Positions 41,545-49,367 of a DNA stretch of 64,000 bases are shown piece after piece. The notes below the pieces were generated by a model. That model ran no database searches. It worked only from the letters and a program-made list of their open reading frames with translations, and had not been told where the DNA came from. Each line of letters opens with the position of its first letter. Position 1 is the first letter of the stretch. The DNA comes from a virus: positions 1 through 64,000 of the IMG/VR virus record IMGVR_UViG_3300032053_000019; one strand, given 5' to 3'. Both the position numbers and the translations under genes were made by a program.

Positions 41545-41781
41545 TCAAGATTGGTAAGTCAATGACACTTTCGTCCTACGAGATAGACGCAGTATCGGCT
41601 ACCAATCTTGATCTCTTTTGTAAACAAGATGGGTTGGAAAGACAAGGGAGTTTCCATTTCTTTAAACATGGTGTAGCGCATCTTCTAATCCATCTTTTCT
41701 CTGCTAACAATCTTGAACCAGTAAGACCAGTTCACCTGCACCACCATAGGCAATGTCAAAGCCATCTACTGGTTCAAGATT
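41543..41781 (+). ncRNA. Downstream array of three 43-nt-loop stem-loops (D1-D3)
   Basis: D1: GATCAAGATTGGTA (41543-41556) with TACCAATCTTGATC (41600-41613), perfect 14 bp. D2: AAGATGGGTTGGAA (41626-41639) with TTCTAATCCATCTT (41683-41696), 14 bp with two G-U. D3: AATCTTGAACCAGTA (41709-41723) with TACTGGTTCAAGATT (41767-41781), perfect 15 bp. All three loops are exactly 43 nt, unit starts are exactly 83 bp apart, and 12-nt linkers TCTTTTGTAAAC and TTCTCTGCTAAC are alike. D3 is followed by TTTT. Loops begin AG(A/T)C and end GGC or CATC. The first stem overlaps the recombinase stop codon. Expression as RNA is inferred. Confidence 0.75.
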
Positions 41782-41799
41782 TTTCTATTAGGAGACACC

Positions 41800-42678
41800 A
41801 TGAGTTATGAGTCAGCAAGAAAACTATTGGGAAAAGTACTTGATCGTGCCTGGTTGGTTGAGGTCCCAGGAGCAAGCTATAGGATACTGATTGCCTCTAC
41901 TACCAATCTTCTCGAACGATTCGCTAGAGAGATTGGTATTCCAATATCCTTTGCTGGAGGTTCCGAACGTTACCCCATGTCACCATCTATTCGTGTTTGG
42001 AAACAAACCCTCTATGACGCCTTGCAAGGAGGCGCTGAGCTGATCTCACAAAAGGACTTTGATCATATCTTTTGTGATCAGTGGGGATGCGGTATTAGTA
42101 TTAACGGAAAGTATTATAGTCCAAAAGAGAGACCGGGCATGGATGAGTGCCCGATTGATCAATTAAAAGAGGAGGTCCAAAAAATGGACAACACACCGGT
42201 TGATCTGAAGTTGGTTCATCGGTTCCAACTTCGGCCACAACTTCGAAAGCTTTTGAGTGACCGAGCAAGGGAGGAGGTGGCAAAGTACCTTATGCCCTTC
42301 CGTGAAGGACGAGCCTCAGCAAAAATGTTTCAGGTATTGTTTGGTCGAAAGAGGAAGAAGGCAGACATAGGTGACGAAGCTGAAAAGGTTGCTCTCTTGG
42401 CTAGGGTTACTACAGGAACCGTTGATCGAGCAAAGAGTGGGCAACGTTGCTATACCAAGAACGGAGTGAAAGTATACTATGACATGGAAGTCACCGCTTC
42501 GGTGGGCCTTCTTTACGCGATTGGTATTCTCGAAAATCGTTCCATACTTAAAAAGTATGAGGACATGCTTTCCCCCACTCGTCGCCCCAAAGTTACTACT
42601 GACCGACTCTATACCAAAGCTGAGGTCGAAGAGGCAGTTGCGATTGCTTTAAAACAACTTCACGAGGGAAAAAAGTAA
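41800..42678 (+). CDS. Hypothetical protein (292 aa)
   Basis: A 292-residue protein without a recognised domain; mixed alpha/beta N-terminal third, then mostly helical and basic (LFGRKRKKADIGDEAEK). TTAGGAGACACC upstream of ATG 41800. It directly follows the downstream stem-loop array and could be part of that cassette or an ordinary replication-region gene. Confidence 0.5.
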   Translation: MSYESARKLLGKVLDRAWLVEVPGASYRILIASTTNLLERFAREIGIPISFAGGSERYPMSPSIRVWKQTLYDALQGGAELISQKDFDHIFCDQWGCGISINGKYYSPKERPGMDECPIDQLKEEVQKMDNTPVDLKLVHRFQLRPQLRKLLSDRAREEVAKYLMPFREGRASAKMFQVLFGRKRKKADIGDEAEKVALLARVTTGTVDRAKSGQRCYTKNGVKVYYDMEVTASVGLLYAIGILENRSILKKYEDMLSPTRRPKVTTDRLYTKAEVEEAVAIALKQLHEGKK

Positions 42679-42681
42679 CGG

Positions 42682-43251
42682 ATGAACTTCTTTACCGCCG
42701 ACCCACACTTCAACCACGGGAACATCATCCGGCATTGTAATCGTCCCTTCCGAAATGTCGAGGAGATGAACTCGACGATGATCATGAACTGGAATTCCAA
42801 AGTTCGTCCTGGTGATGTTGTCTATGTGATAGGTGACTTCGTGTGGGAGGGGTTTGGTGAGATCATTCCCAAACTCACTGGGGAGATTCATCTGATCCCA
42901 GGCGGGCATGACGAGCGACTACTCCAGTTCTTGAAACGAAACCCAGGACAGTCAAACCGGGATTGGCAGGAAAGACTAATTATACATCCTCCGATTCTGG
43001 AGAAAAGTTTTCCGATGGGAGGTCAGAATGAAAAAGTAAGAATCATTATGTGCCATTACAGCATGCGAGTTTGGTCGGCGAGTCATTATAACTCATGGCA
43101 TTTGTATGGCCATAGTCACGGACGCCTTGCCGGTCAAGGTAAATCCTTTGACGTAGGGGTAGATGCCAATAACTTTTTCCCCTTGTCATTGGTTGAGGTT
43201 GCTGATATAATGAATCAACGACCTGATAATTTTAATCTCGTCCACAGATGA
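42682..43251 (+). CDS. Calcineurin-like metallophosphoesterase
   Basis: A 189-residue phosphoesterase. DPHFNHGN (7-14) gives the first metal Asp/His, VIGDFVWEG the bridging Asp, GGHDE the GNHD position, IIMCHYSM and YGHSHG the last His ligands. RPFRNVEEMN is typical of the phage and bacterial subgroup that cleaves nucleotides or small phosphoesters. The usual Asn of GNHD is Gly here, which may weaken activity. Substrate unknown. Confidence 0.75.
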   Translation: MNFFTADPHFNHGNIIRHCNRPFRNVEEMNSTMIMNWNSKVRPGDVVYVIGDFVWEGFGEIIPKLTGEIHLIPGGHDERLLQFLKRNPGQSNRDWQERLIIHPPILEKSFPMGGQNEKVRIIMCHYSMRVWSASHYNSWHLYGHSHGRLAGQGKSFDVGVDANNFFPLSLVEVADIMNQRPDNFNLVHR

Positions 43252-43260
43252 GGAGGAACA

Positions 43261-43581
43261 ATGCCCAAAGCAAAAAAGGTAACCAAAGTAAAAGTACCAA
43301 AGCAATTGGTACAAGGAAAGAGAAGTACCGAGCGGCAGGAGTTTTTCAATAAACATGCCCTTACGATCGGATCCGTCTATGCCGAAGTCAAGTCGTGGAA
43401 GGCGACCTCGGCAAAAACAAAACTCCCCCAGTTAATGGTTGGTTATGTCTTGGCCCGCCTGCTTCCCGATCTGATCAAAGACAAGTATATCCAACGTATG
43501 GTCAGTTGTGACTGCTCGCCTGAAGCGGTGATCGCCCCGACTCCTCCTGTAGAGGAACAGCCAAAGGCAGAGTCAGTCTGA
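43261..43581 (+). CDS. Hypothetical basic protein (106 aa)
   Basis: Lysine/valine-rich N-terminal tail, a helical core and a Pro/Glu tail with CDC. Overlaps the QueD start by one base (TGATG). No family recognised. Confidence 0.5.
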   Translation: MPKAKKVTKVKVPKQLVQGKRSTERQEFFNKHALTIGSVYAEVKSWKATSAKTKLPQLMVGYVLARLLPDLIKDKYIQRMVSCDCSPEAVIAPTPPVEEQPKAESV

Positions 43582-44000
43582 TGGTTGAACTCTTCTATGA
43601 AGCAAAGTTCGATGCGGCCCACCGGTTAATGCACCACGAAGGCAAGTGCAAGAATCTTCATGGTCATACTTGGAGGGTCTCAATCGGAGTAGCAGGGAAT
43701 CCAGATCCCAAGACGGGAATGGTAGTGGACTTCGCTATCCTAAAACTCTCGGCGATCAGTTTGGTCATGCACTACTTTGATCATGCTACCATCCTAAACT
43801 CCGCAGATCGTGAGTTGTGGATGGCTCTTGAGAAATACAAGTTGTTTCTCATTGATGGTGAACCCACCTGCGAGAATCTGGCCCGGATGATCTTCGATAA
43901 GATCAAAGAAAAACTTGACTGTTCACTTTTCACTTTCGTCCTGTCGTCAGTTACTGTGTGGGAATCAGAGACTTCCTCGGCCCGTTACTGCGGGCTCTAG
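43581..44000 (+). CDS. queD: QueD-like 6-carboxytetrahydropterin synthase
   Basis: A 139-residue T-fold enzyme that makes 6-carboxy-5,6,7,8-tetrahydropterin from dihydroneopterin triphosphate, second step to preQ0. Zinc ligands H14 (FDAAH), H27 and H29 (NLHGH); nucleophile C23 (KCKNLHGH); D67-H68 (FDHATIL) completes the triad; a C-terminal VTVWESETSSARY strand carries the pterin-binding Glu. Part of the 7-deazaguanine set with the FolE fusion, Gat-QueC, QueC-like and DpdA genes here. Confidence 0.85.
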   Translation: MVELFYEAKFDAAHRLMHHEGKCKNLHGHTWRVSIGVAGNPDPKTGMVVDFAILKLSAISLVMHYFDHATILNSADRELWMALEKYKLFLIDGEPTCENLARMIFDKIKEKLDCSLFTFVLSSVTVWESETSSARYCGL

Positions 44001-44028
44001 TATAAAATCTCGAACAAGGAGTAAACAG

Positions 44029-44244
44029 ATGAGTAAGGTACTGACACCAAGTCAACTGGTGGAGGAACGAGTGGGGCTTCTTGAAGGCGACTCACTCCCA
44101 ACAAAGGTCATGAAGGAAAACTTAGTGGCTTTCCTTCATGAGTTTTCCTACTTCACTGTCGCGGAGAAGCAAGCAGTTTTTGAGCATCTTGAGCTGGTCT
44201 CCCCCAATGCTAGAAGGGCCTTAGTAAGAGTATTCTCGATCTGA
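44029..44244 (+). CDS. Hypothetical helical protein (71 aa)
   Basis: ATG 44029 with AAGGAGTAAACAG upstream. A small helical protein. No family recognised. Confidence 0.5.
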   Translation: MSKVLTPSQLVEERVGLLEGDSLPTKVMKENLVAFLHEFSYFTVAEKQAVFEHLELVSPNARRALVRVFSI

Positions 44245-44246
44245 TC

Positions 44247-44417
44247 GTGAAGGAATACAAAGACACTCTCGGCATTATTAACGAGATTCCTGGTGAGTGC
44301 ATTGATACCAGAAACCGAATCAAGGCCTGCCGAGAGTTCCTTTTTCGCAAGTTACAGGAACAGGAAAAAGGTACTAGTGATAAAAAAGTTCCTATGGAAA
44401 ATTGTGATGGTCAATAA
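44247..44417 (+). CDS. Hypothetical small protein (56 aa)
   Basis: GTG 44247 two bases after the previous stop, in a different frame from a longer competing frame at 44293-44589. Helical and basic with two Cys. The start is weak but spacing fits translational reinitiation. Modest confidence. Confidence 0.4.
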   Translation: MKEYKDTLGIINEIPGECIDTRNRIKACREFLFRKLQEQEKGTSDKKVPMENCDGQ

Positions 44418-44449
44418 CAAGGTGGTGTTTAATTATAATAAGGCCTCAT

Positions 44450-44467
44450 TGGGCCCTGATGGGCTCA
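44450..44467 (+). terminator. Possible intrinsic terminator
   Basis: TGGGCCC (44450-44456), loop TGAT, GGGCTCA (44461-44467): a 7-bp GC-rich stem with one G-U pair, followed by TCTTGTTTAT. The T run is interrupted. It ends the queD block. Confidence 0.5.
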
Positions 44468-44515
44468 TCTTGTTTATAGGGATTCTATATTTTCTATTTT
44501 CTCAATGGGACACGA

Positions 44516-44576
44516 TAGAGCGCTTTAGCGCTCTAGCGGGACCCAGTCCGAAACGGACCACGCGGCAAGGCCGCGT
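44516..44576 (+). other. Three consecutive perfect hairpins in the 5' leader of gene 44589
   Basis: Hairpin 1 TAGAGCGC-TTTA-GCGCTCTA (44516-44535), hairpin 2 GTCCG-AAA-CGGAC (44546-44558), hairpin 3 ACGCGGC-AAG-GCCGCGT (44560-44576). All stems are perfect with 3-4 nt loops. The set ends 12 bp before GTG 44589, so it would fold in the 5' untranslated RNA. No T tail follows, so it is not a terminator. A protein-binding site, translation control or RNA stabiliser is possible. The preceding 171-bp gap (44418-44588) also holds ATTTTCTATT (44489-44498). Confidence 0.7.
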
Positions 44577-44588
44577 ACAGGAACTTTA

Positions 44589-45338
44589 GTGACAGAAAAA
44601 AGATTTGCTCCTGCTGACCTCTCAGGAACTGAGATGGTAGGGTTCCTTTCAACCGAAAGTATTTACAAGCAAATTGCCACCCAGTTCAATGAGTTTTGTT
44701 GGTACTACCAAAAGCGTCCTAGTTGGTTTTACAAAGGCACTATGTTGAGATCAGCCAGTTCGCGAGCAAAGGTCGAGGAGCAAATGCGAAAGTTGATTCT
44801 CCTATCAGTTGCCCTTGAAGCGGAGATTACGATCTTCATGAAGGCCCAGTTCGAAATGTTGGTGCCTTATTTTTCAGCTAGGAAGATTCCGGTTCGTTTC
44901 GAAATGATGATTACTGACAAAGCCATTGATCGGTTCCTTCGGTACAAAGAAAGGATCAAGGCTCAGTTCAAACTCGAGTCAGATCGTGATCGGGAGTTCT
45001 ACAAGGTTCCGAAGAAGGATCTGGTCACGGCGATCTTCAACTCGGGAGAGGTATACCATTCGGTCCTGATCAAGAAACAGGAGCGACTGGGACGACTGCC
45101 GGAACCGGAGGAGGCATTGGAAATACTGGAGGTCATGGCACGGGCAGGTATGGTAACCCGCCTTTACGTTGCCACCTCCCCGTTACTAAAGATGGTTGAT
45201 GGGTGGTCGGAATTCTTAACCAAGCATATTTCGGACACCTGGGGGATGCTAACAAAAGAGGAATCATACGAACTGCAGAAAGTTCGGGATGAGTTAACCA
45301 AGACGATTGAAGAAAGTGAGGTAGGAAAGTATGTCTGA
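44589..45338 (+). CDS. Hypothetical replication-region protein (249 aa)
   Basis: GTG 44589, 5' region carries three hairpins and GGAAC. A 249-residue, mostly helical protein with no recognised domain. It overlaps the DnaB-like helicase gene start by 8 bp; genes in this position are often helicase loaders or replication accessory proteins, which is inference only. Confidence 0.5.
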   Translation: MTEKRFAPADLSGTEMVGFLSTESIYKQIATQFNEFCWYYQKRPSWFYKGTMLRSASSRAKVEEQMRKLILLSVALEAEITIFMKAQFEMLVPYFSARKIPVRFEMMITDKAIDRFLRYKERIKAQFKLESDRDREFYKVPKKDLVTAIFNSGEVYHSVLIKKQERLGRLPEPEEALEILEVMARAGMVTRLYVATSPLLKMVDGWSEFLTKHISDTWGMLTKEESYELQKVRDELTKTIEESEVGKYV

Positions 45339-46695
45339 TCAAGAGACCTATACAAAAGATTTTACAGAAGAAATACAACAGCGTATTGTTGCTATGATGT
45401 TTTATGATCATGAGGCCTTCCTCATGGTGAAGGAGATAGTTAAGCCGGAATACTTTGAGAATCCTGTACTGGCTGATCTGGTTCGTCTCATGCTGAAGTA
45501 CCATGATAAGTACAGTCGATGTATAGACATGGAAGAGTTGACTCAGGAACTCCTGACGTTTCTTGATAATTCAAAGCGTCCTCTTCCAAAGGAAGTTTAT
45601 GTGGAGCAGTTTATTGCTCTTCTTACCGATGGTGCTGACAAAAGTTATAGATACGTTCTAGATCAGGTGGTCGCATGGACTCAGTACCAGTTGGTCAAGA
45701 TCGCAATCCTGAAAAGTATCAACCTACTGCAAAAGAAAAGGGACTATCCGGGGATACTTAAGGAAATTAAGGATGCGGTGTCCATCGGGGAGTCGACGCA
45801 TGAGATGGGTTCGTTTTACTTTGAGGAACTGGAACAACGATTGGCAGATCGGAAAGGTGGTTGGTGCAGGGGGGAAATTTCTATTCCGACAGGAATACCA
45901 ATTCTTGATCGGCATCTAGGTGGTGGTTTGGCAAAGGGGGAGTTGGGTATTATTATGGGCCCAACGAAGAGAGGCAAGACAATTACTCTGGTAAACTTTG
46001 CCCGAGGTGCTTTACTTAAAGGCAAAAACGTCCTGCACATCGGAATGGAAAGTAGTGCACGACGAACGATGGTCCTTTACGACGCCCACTTTTCGGGAGT
46101 GTCAAAAGAGAACTTGAAAGATAACGAGGATGTGATCCGAGAAAAGCTGGCGGAGACTCTGTCCACGATGCAGTGTGGTGTTCTTGTGGTAAAGAACTTT
46201 CCTCCTTTGAAGTGCTCCGCCGCTACGATTGAGGCCCATCTTCAAAAACTTCGGAACTTGAAGAACCTCCAGGTAGACGTATTACTGCTAGACTACCTGG
46301 GATTGATGACCACGGCAGGCAAGCTACTTGATCGTGATGGAGGCCTATACTCGAAGTTGGGCCAGATCACGAAGGAGTTGTTGGCAGTTGCACAAGAGTA
46401 TGATGTTGCGATCTGGTTAATACATCAGGCCAACCGGGGCACTTTGAGCAGAGGTGGTGAGAAGGAAGCGATTGGAATGGTGGACTCTGGGGACTCTATC
46501 GAACCCATGCGAGATGCCGATATTATCCTAACATTCAATCAGTCGGAGGAAGAGGCGAAGATGGAGGCCGATAATGGGTACCAAGACTGCAGGATCTTTT
46601 CGGCTGGTGGTCGAGAAGTTGCTGACAAGTGGAGCATTCCATTAAAGATAAACAAGGGCAAGTGCCTGATCGTTGAGCCTGGAATGGAGATGTAG
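45331..46695 (+). CDS. dnaB: DnaB-like replicative helicase
   Basis: A 454-residue DnaB/gp41-type helicase. N-terminal helical domain (1-150), then a RecA-like ATPase: Walker A GPTKRGKT at 210-217, Walker B LLLDYLG near 317-323, AIWLIHQANRG as sensor region, and an Arg-rich C-terminal DnaB motif (SIEPMRDADIILTF). It unwinds the replication fork 5'-3'. Overlaps the preceding gene by 8 bp and the FolE fusion starts 2 bp after. Confidence 0.85.
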   Translation: MSDQETYTKDFTEEIQQRIVAMMFYDHEAFLMVKEIVKPEYFENPVLADLVRLMLKYHDKYSRCIDMEELTQELLTFLDNSKRPLPKEVYVEQFIALLTDGADKSYRYVLDQVVAWTQYQLVKIAILKSINLLQKKRDYPGILKEIKDAVSIGESTHEMGSFYFEELEQRLADRKGGWCRGEISIPTGIPILDRHLGGGLAKGELGIIMGPTKRGKTITLVNFARGALLKGKNVLHIGMESSARRTMVLYDAHFSGVSKENLKDNEDVIREKLAETLSTMQCGVLVVKNFPPLKCSAATIEAHLQKLRNLKNLQVDVLLLDYLGLMTTAGKLLDRDGGLYSKLGQITKELLAVAQEYDVAIWLIHQANRGTLSRGGEKEAIGMVDSGDSIEPMRDADIILTFNQSEEEAKMEADNGYQDCRIFSAGGREVADKWSIPLKINKGKCLIVEPGMEM

Positions 46696-46697
46696 TC

Positions 46698-47651
46698 ATG
46701 CAGAAAGAAATATTGACCACTGAGCAGGTTTGGAGAATGGCCAAAGGTATCGTTGAAGATAATGTTTGCTTTCCTCCTGACATGATCATCGGCATCTCGC
46801 GGGGAGGAATCTACCCAGCCATGCTGGTTCAACGAATGCTATCGGAACGAACCTCTCAGAAATTTGACTTTCGTATTGTTGACCCATTCACTTCGGGCTG
46901 GATGGATGAGTTCATGGGAAAAAGAATTCTCCTCGTTGATGACATTTGGGATACAGGCGCCACGATGCGATACTTTATAGATGAGGCAAAGAAGAAGGGA
47001 CTTGCTGTTATACCAGCGGCCCTTGTTGTTAAGACGGAGGGGGAGAGAAAGCAGGAAGTTTGGTTTACCTTTCCCTGGGAAACGGAATCCGACGAACCCG
47101 GTGGACGGAAGCAGGCGACCATCACCTTACTCCGATCAATCGGGGAGGACCCTCTGCGTGAGGGGCTTCGTGACACTCCTCGACGTGTTGCTAAAATGTG
47201 GGACGAACTGACCTGTGGTTATACCCAGGATCCGAAGACCCTGTTAGATACCTCCTTCTCTTCTGAGTTGTATGATGAGATGGTCGTTCTGAAAGACATC
47301 AAGTTCTACTCAACTTGTGAGCATCACATGCTTCCCTTTTATGGTAAGGTTCACTTCGCCTACCTGCCCGATAAAAAAGTCGTGGGAGTTTCAAAGATTG
47401 CCCGTCTGGTCGAATGTTTCTCTAGGCGCCTTCAGATTCAGGAACGGATGACCGTGCAGATCGGGAAGGCGTTTGAGGCGGCGGTTGCTCCACTGGGGGT
47501 TGGTGTCTTGGTGGAGGGCGTGCACTTGTGCATGATGATCAGGGGGGTGGAAAAGGAAAATGCCAAGATGGTCACCAACTATCTTAGTGGTAGTTTCCGT
47601 GATCGTCCGGAGGCTCGGGCGGAGTTCCTGAAGATCGTGGAGGCGACGTGA
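46698..47651 (+). CDS. folE: Phosphoribosyltransferase-FolE (GTP cyclohydrolase I) fusion
   Basis: A 317-residue two-domain protein. Residues 1-135 form a type I purine phosphoribosyltransferase resembling Gpt or Xpt (IIGISRGGIYP at 30-40; PRPP loop ILLVDDIWDTGATM at 77-90). Residues 140-317 are FolE: TPRRVAKMW at 160-168, zinc ligands C207 and H210 (STCEHHM) and C278 (HLCMM), and GVSKIARLVECFSRRLQ at 230-246. FolE turns GTP into dihydroneopterin triphosphate, the first step to preQ0. The first domain may salvage guanine or xanthine to nucleotides that feed the second. It overlaps the next gene by GTGA. Confidence 0.85.
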   Translation: MQKEILTTEQVWRMAKGIVEDNVCFPPDMIIGISRGGIYPAMLVQRMLSERTSQKFDFRIVDPFTSGWMDEFMGKRILLVDDIWDTGATMRYFIDEAKKKGLAVIPAALVVKTEGERKQEVWFTFPWETESDEPGGRKQATITLLRSIGEDPLREGLRDTPRRVAKMWDELTCGYTQDPKTLLDTSFSSELYDEMVVLKDIKFYSTCEHHMLPFYGKVHFAYLPDKKVVGVSKIARLVECFSRRLQIQERMTVQIGKAFEAAVAPLGVGVLVEGVHLCMMIRGVEKENAKMVTNYLSGSFRDRPEARAEFLKIVEAT

Positions 47652-48655
47652 AAAACCAGTACCTGATGTCCAGCGTCTTTCTCACCAGACGGTGTCCCAT
47701 GCACTGTGCCTACTGCAGTCTGCGGGACTCAAAGTTGGTCGACAAAGAATTGACTGCCAAGCAATGGGCCACCGCGTTTGAGGAACTTGACAAGGTGGGT
47801 TGTTCCTTTCATCTGATCCTGGGGAACGAACCCCTCCTTCTGAAAGGTCTGGTTGATCTGGTATGGTGGATGCGTGGACGAACCCCTTACGCAATCTATA
47901 CAAGTGGCTATCCCTTGCTGATTGATAAGCACCTTCCGGCTCTGGTCGAAGCTGGTCTCCCGAATCTTAGTGGTGGGTGTGATAAGTTGATTACTGACCG
48001 CTCGCCTGCAACGGATATCGAGAGGAAGTCCAACTATGTCTTTAACGCACTTCAAAGGGCACGGGGTCTGGGGGTGAAGGATCTTCAGGGAACCATCACC
48101 CTATCAAAGTTGAATCTTGATAGTGTGGTTGATACTATCACTACCCTCCATGAGGCGGGAATCTGGAGTGGGTTCAATATTATCCATTACAATACGGATG
48201 GGCAGTTCGATTTCTTCCCTGAGAAAGAGGCGATCAAGGATCTCCTCTTTACTGAGGAGGACTGGCCGAAACTTCGTGAGGTGATGGGTCAGATTGTTTC
48301 AATGATAAAGTCAGGTGACTATATGATTCACCCACCTGCCGAATACTTCCAAGGGATTCTTGATCAGGGAGTTAATCTATCCTGGCACTGCACTCATCCT
48401 CTGGTCCTGTCGGTTGACTCGGATGGGAAGATGCGGTGTTGTGGTTATAGGCGCGGCACACGGTCACCTAACTATAGTGTCTTGAAGTTGAGCAAAAACT
48501 ATGAGAAGTTTTTGGCGGACAATGCCCAGGATCGGAAGGAGTGCCCAGGATGCTATTGGTCATGCTACTGGATGGCTGAGTATTATTTTGCTAAGGATCC
48601 TGACTTCGGTATAAAAGTTTTCCAGTCTCACGCGACTAGGAGGAATGATGAGTAA
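47648..48655 (+). CDS. Radical SAM protein with C-terminal Cys cluster
   Basis: A 335-residue radical SAM enzyme starting at GTG 47648 in a GTGA overlap with the FolE fusion. The catalytic cluster motif is RRCPMHCAYC (CX3CX2C, residues 15-22). A C-terminal set (C at SWHCTHP, MRCCGYR, and CPGCYWSCYW) can hold an auxiliary cluster as in SPASM or twitch domains. It lacks the QGEG motif of QueE and is about 100 residues longer. The location between FolE, two SDR enzymes and Gat-QueC suggests it acts in the same base-modification pathway. Reaction unknown. Confidence 0.75.
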   Translation: MKNQYLMSSVFLTRRCPMHCAYCSLRDSKLVDKELTAKQWATAFEELDKVGCSFHLILGNEPLLLKGLVDLVWWMRGRTPYAIYTSGYPLLIDKHLPALVEAGLPNLSGGCDKLITDRSPATDIERKSNYVFNALQRARGLGVKDLQGTITLSKLNLDSVVDTITTLHEAGIWSGFNIIHYNTDGQFDFFPEKEAIKDLLFTEEDWPKLREVMGQIVSMIKSGDYMIHPPAEYFQGILDQGVNLSWHCTHPLVLSVDSDGKMRCCGYRRGTRSPNYSVLKLSKNYEKFLADNAQDRKECPGCYWSCYWMAEYYFAKDPDFGIKVFQSHATRRNDE

Positions 48656-49367
48656 AGAAACAATCGTCATCACTGGTGCATCCACTGGTATCGGGCGGGC
48701 GGTCCTACTTCATTTGTTCGAGAAGTTTCCGGACGCCCGGTTCATAACAGCAAACCGGAAAATAATTTCTAAGGAGGAGTTGCCTGGGGATATCAAACTT
48801 ATACAGTTTCCGATTGACCTGGGGGAGTGGGATAAGCTGTCTACATTGTGTAGATGGTTAGATGGATTGATTATTGATATTCTGGTGAACAATGCAGGGA
48901 CGATGCCTTTTGCCGCTATAGGTTCAGTGGGTGTGGATGATTATAACCAGACTCTGGATGTTAATCTACGAGCTCCCTTCTTCCTATCTCAGGCGTGCAT
49001 TAGGCACATGCCGGGTGGTGGTCGAATCATCAATGTTGCTTCAATCGCCGGCGGGCCTTGGGTAGATCCGGATAGTTCAATCATACCTTATAGCATCAGT
49101 AAGGCCGGTGTGATCATGTTGACGAGACAGTTGGCAAAGGCCTTTCCCACACTGCGGATCAACTCAGTTTCACCTGGGTTGGTGGCAGGTACTAACATTG
49201 TTGGAGGTGAGCCCACACCGCAGTCCCTGATTGACACGGTCCCGATAAAGCGGGAGGTGACCACACAGGAGGTTGCCCGTCTGATCGGATTCCTATGCTC
49301 AAAGGATGCCGATTACATCACGGGTCAAGATATTGTCATAGATGGTGGTAAGACTCTTTGGGGATGA
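48648..49367 (+). CDS. Short-chain dehydrogenase/reductase 1
   Basis: A 239-residue classical SDR. TGASTGIG (cofactor loop), NNAG, catalytic Ser in NVASIAGG and YSISK (YxxxK), and a C-terminal DADYITGQDIVIDGG typical of FabG-like enzymes. All catalytic residues are present. It would oxidise or reduce a carbonyl or alcohol with NAD(P). ATG 48648 has TAGGAGGA upstream; it overlaps the radical SAM gene end. Paired with a paralogue downstream. Substrate unknown. Confidence 0.8.
   Translation: MSKETIVITGASTGIGRAVLLHLFEKFPDARFITANRKIISKEELPGDIKLIQFPIDLGEWDKLSTLCRWLDGLIIDILVNNAGTMPFAAIGSVGVDDYNQTLDVNLRAPFFLSQACIRHMPGGGRIINVASIAGGPWVDPDSSIIPYSISKAGVIMLTRQLAKAFPTLRINSVSPGLVAGTNIVGGEPTPQSLIDTVPIKREVTTQEVARLIGFLCSKDADYITGQDIVIDGGKTLWG

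Noticed and set aside
40164-41781. CRISPR or TIGR-type guide array
   Set aside because: There are no constant direct repeats between variable spacers; both stem and loop sequences differ between units and only structure and length are constant.
41541-41810. An 89-codon open frame across the D1-D3 array
   Set aside because: No ribosome site before the ATG, it runs into the well-supported start of gene 41800, and it is explained better by the stem-loop array.
44516-44576. tRNA gene
   Set aside because: Three hairpins are present but no acceptor stem, T-loop consensus or anticodon arm of the right size is found.
44293-44589. A 98-codon frame ending at the start of gene 44589
   Set aside because: It covers the terminator-like stem and three hairpins, lacks a ribosome site, and competes with a better-placed small gene (44247-44417).
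47648-48655. QueE (7-carboxy-7-deazaguanine synthase)
   Set aside because: The QGEG signature is missing, the protein is about 100 residues too long and it carries extra C-terminal cluster cysteines.
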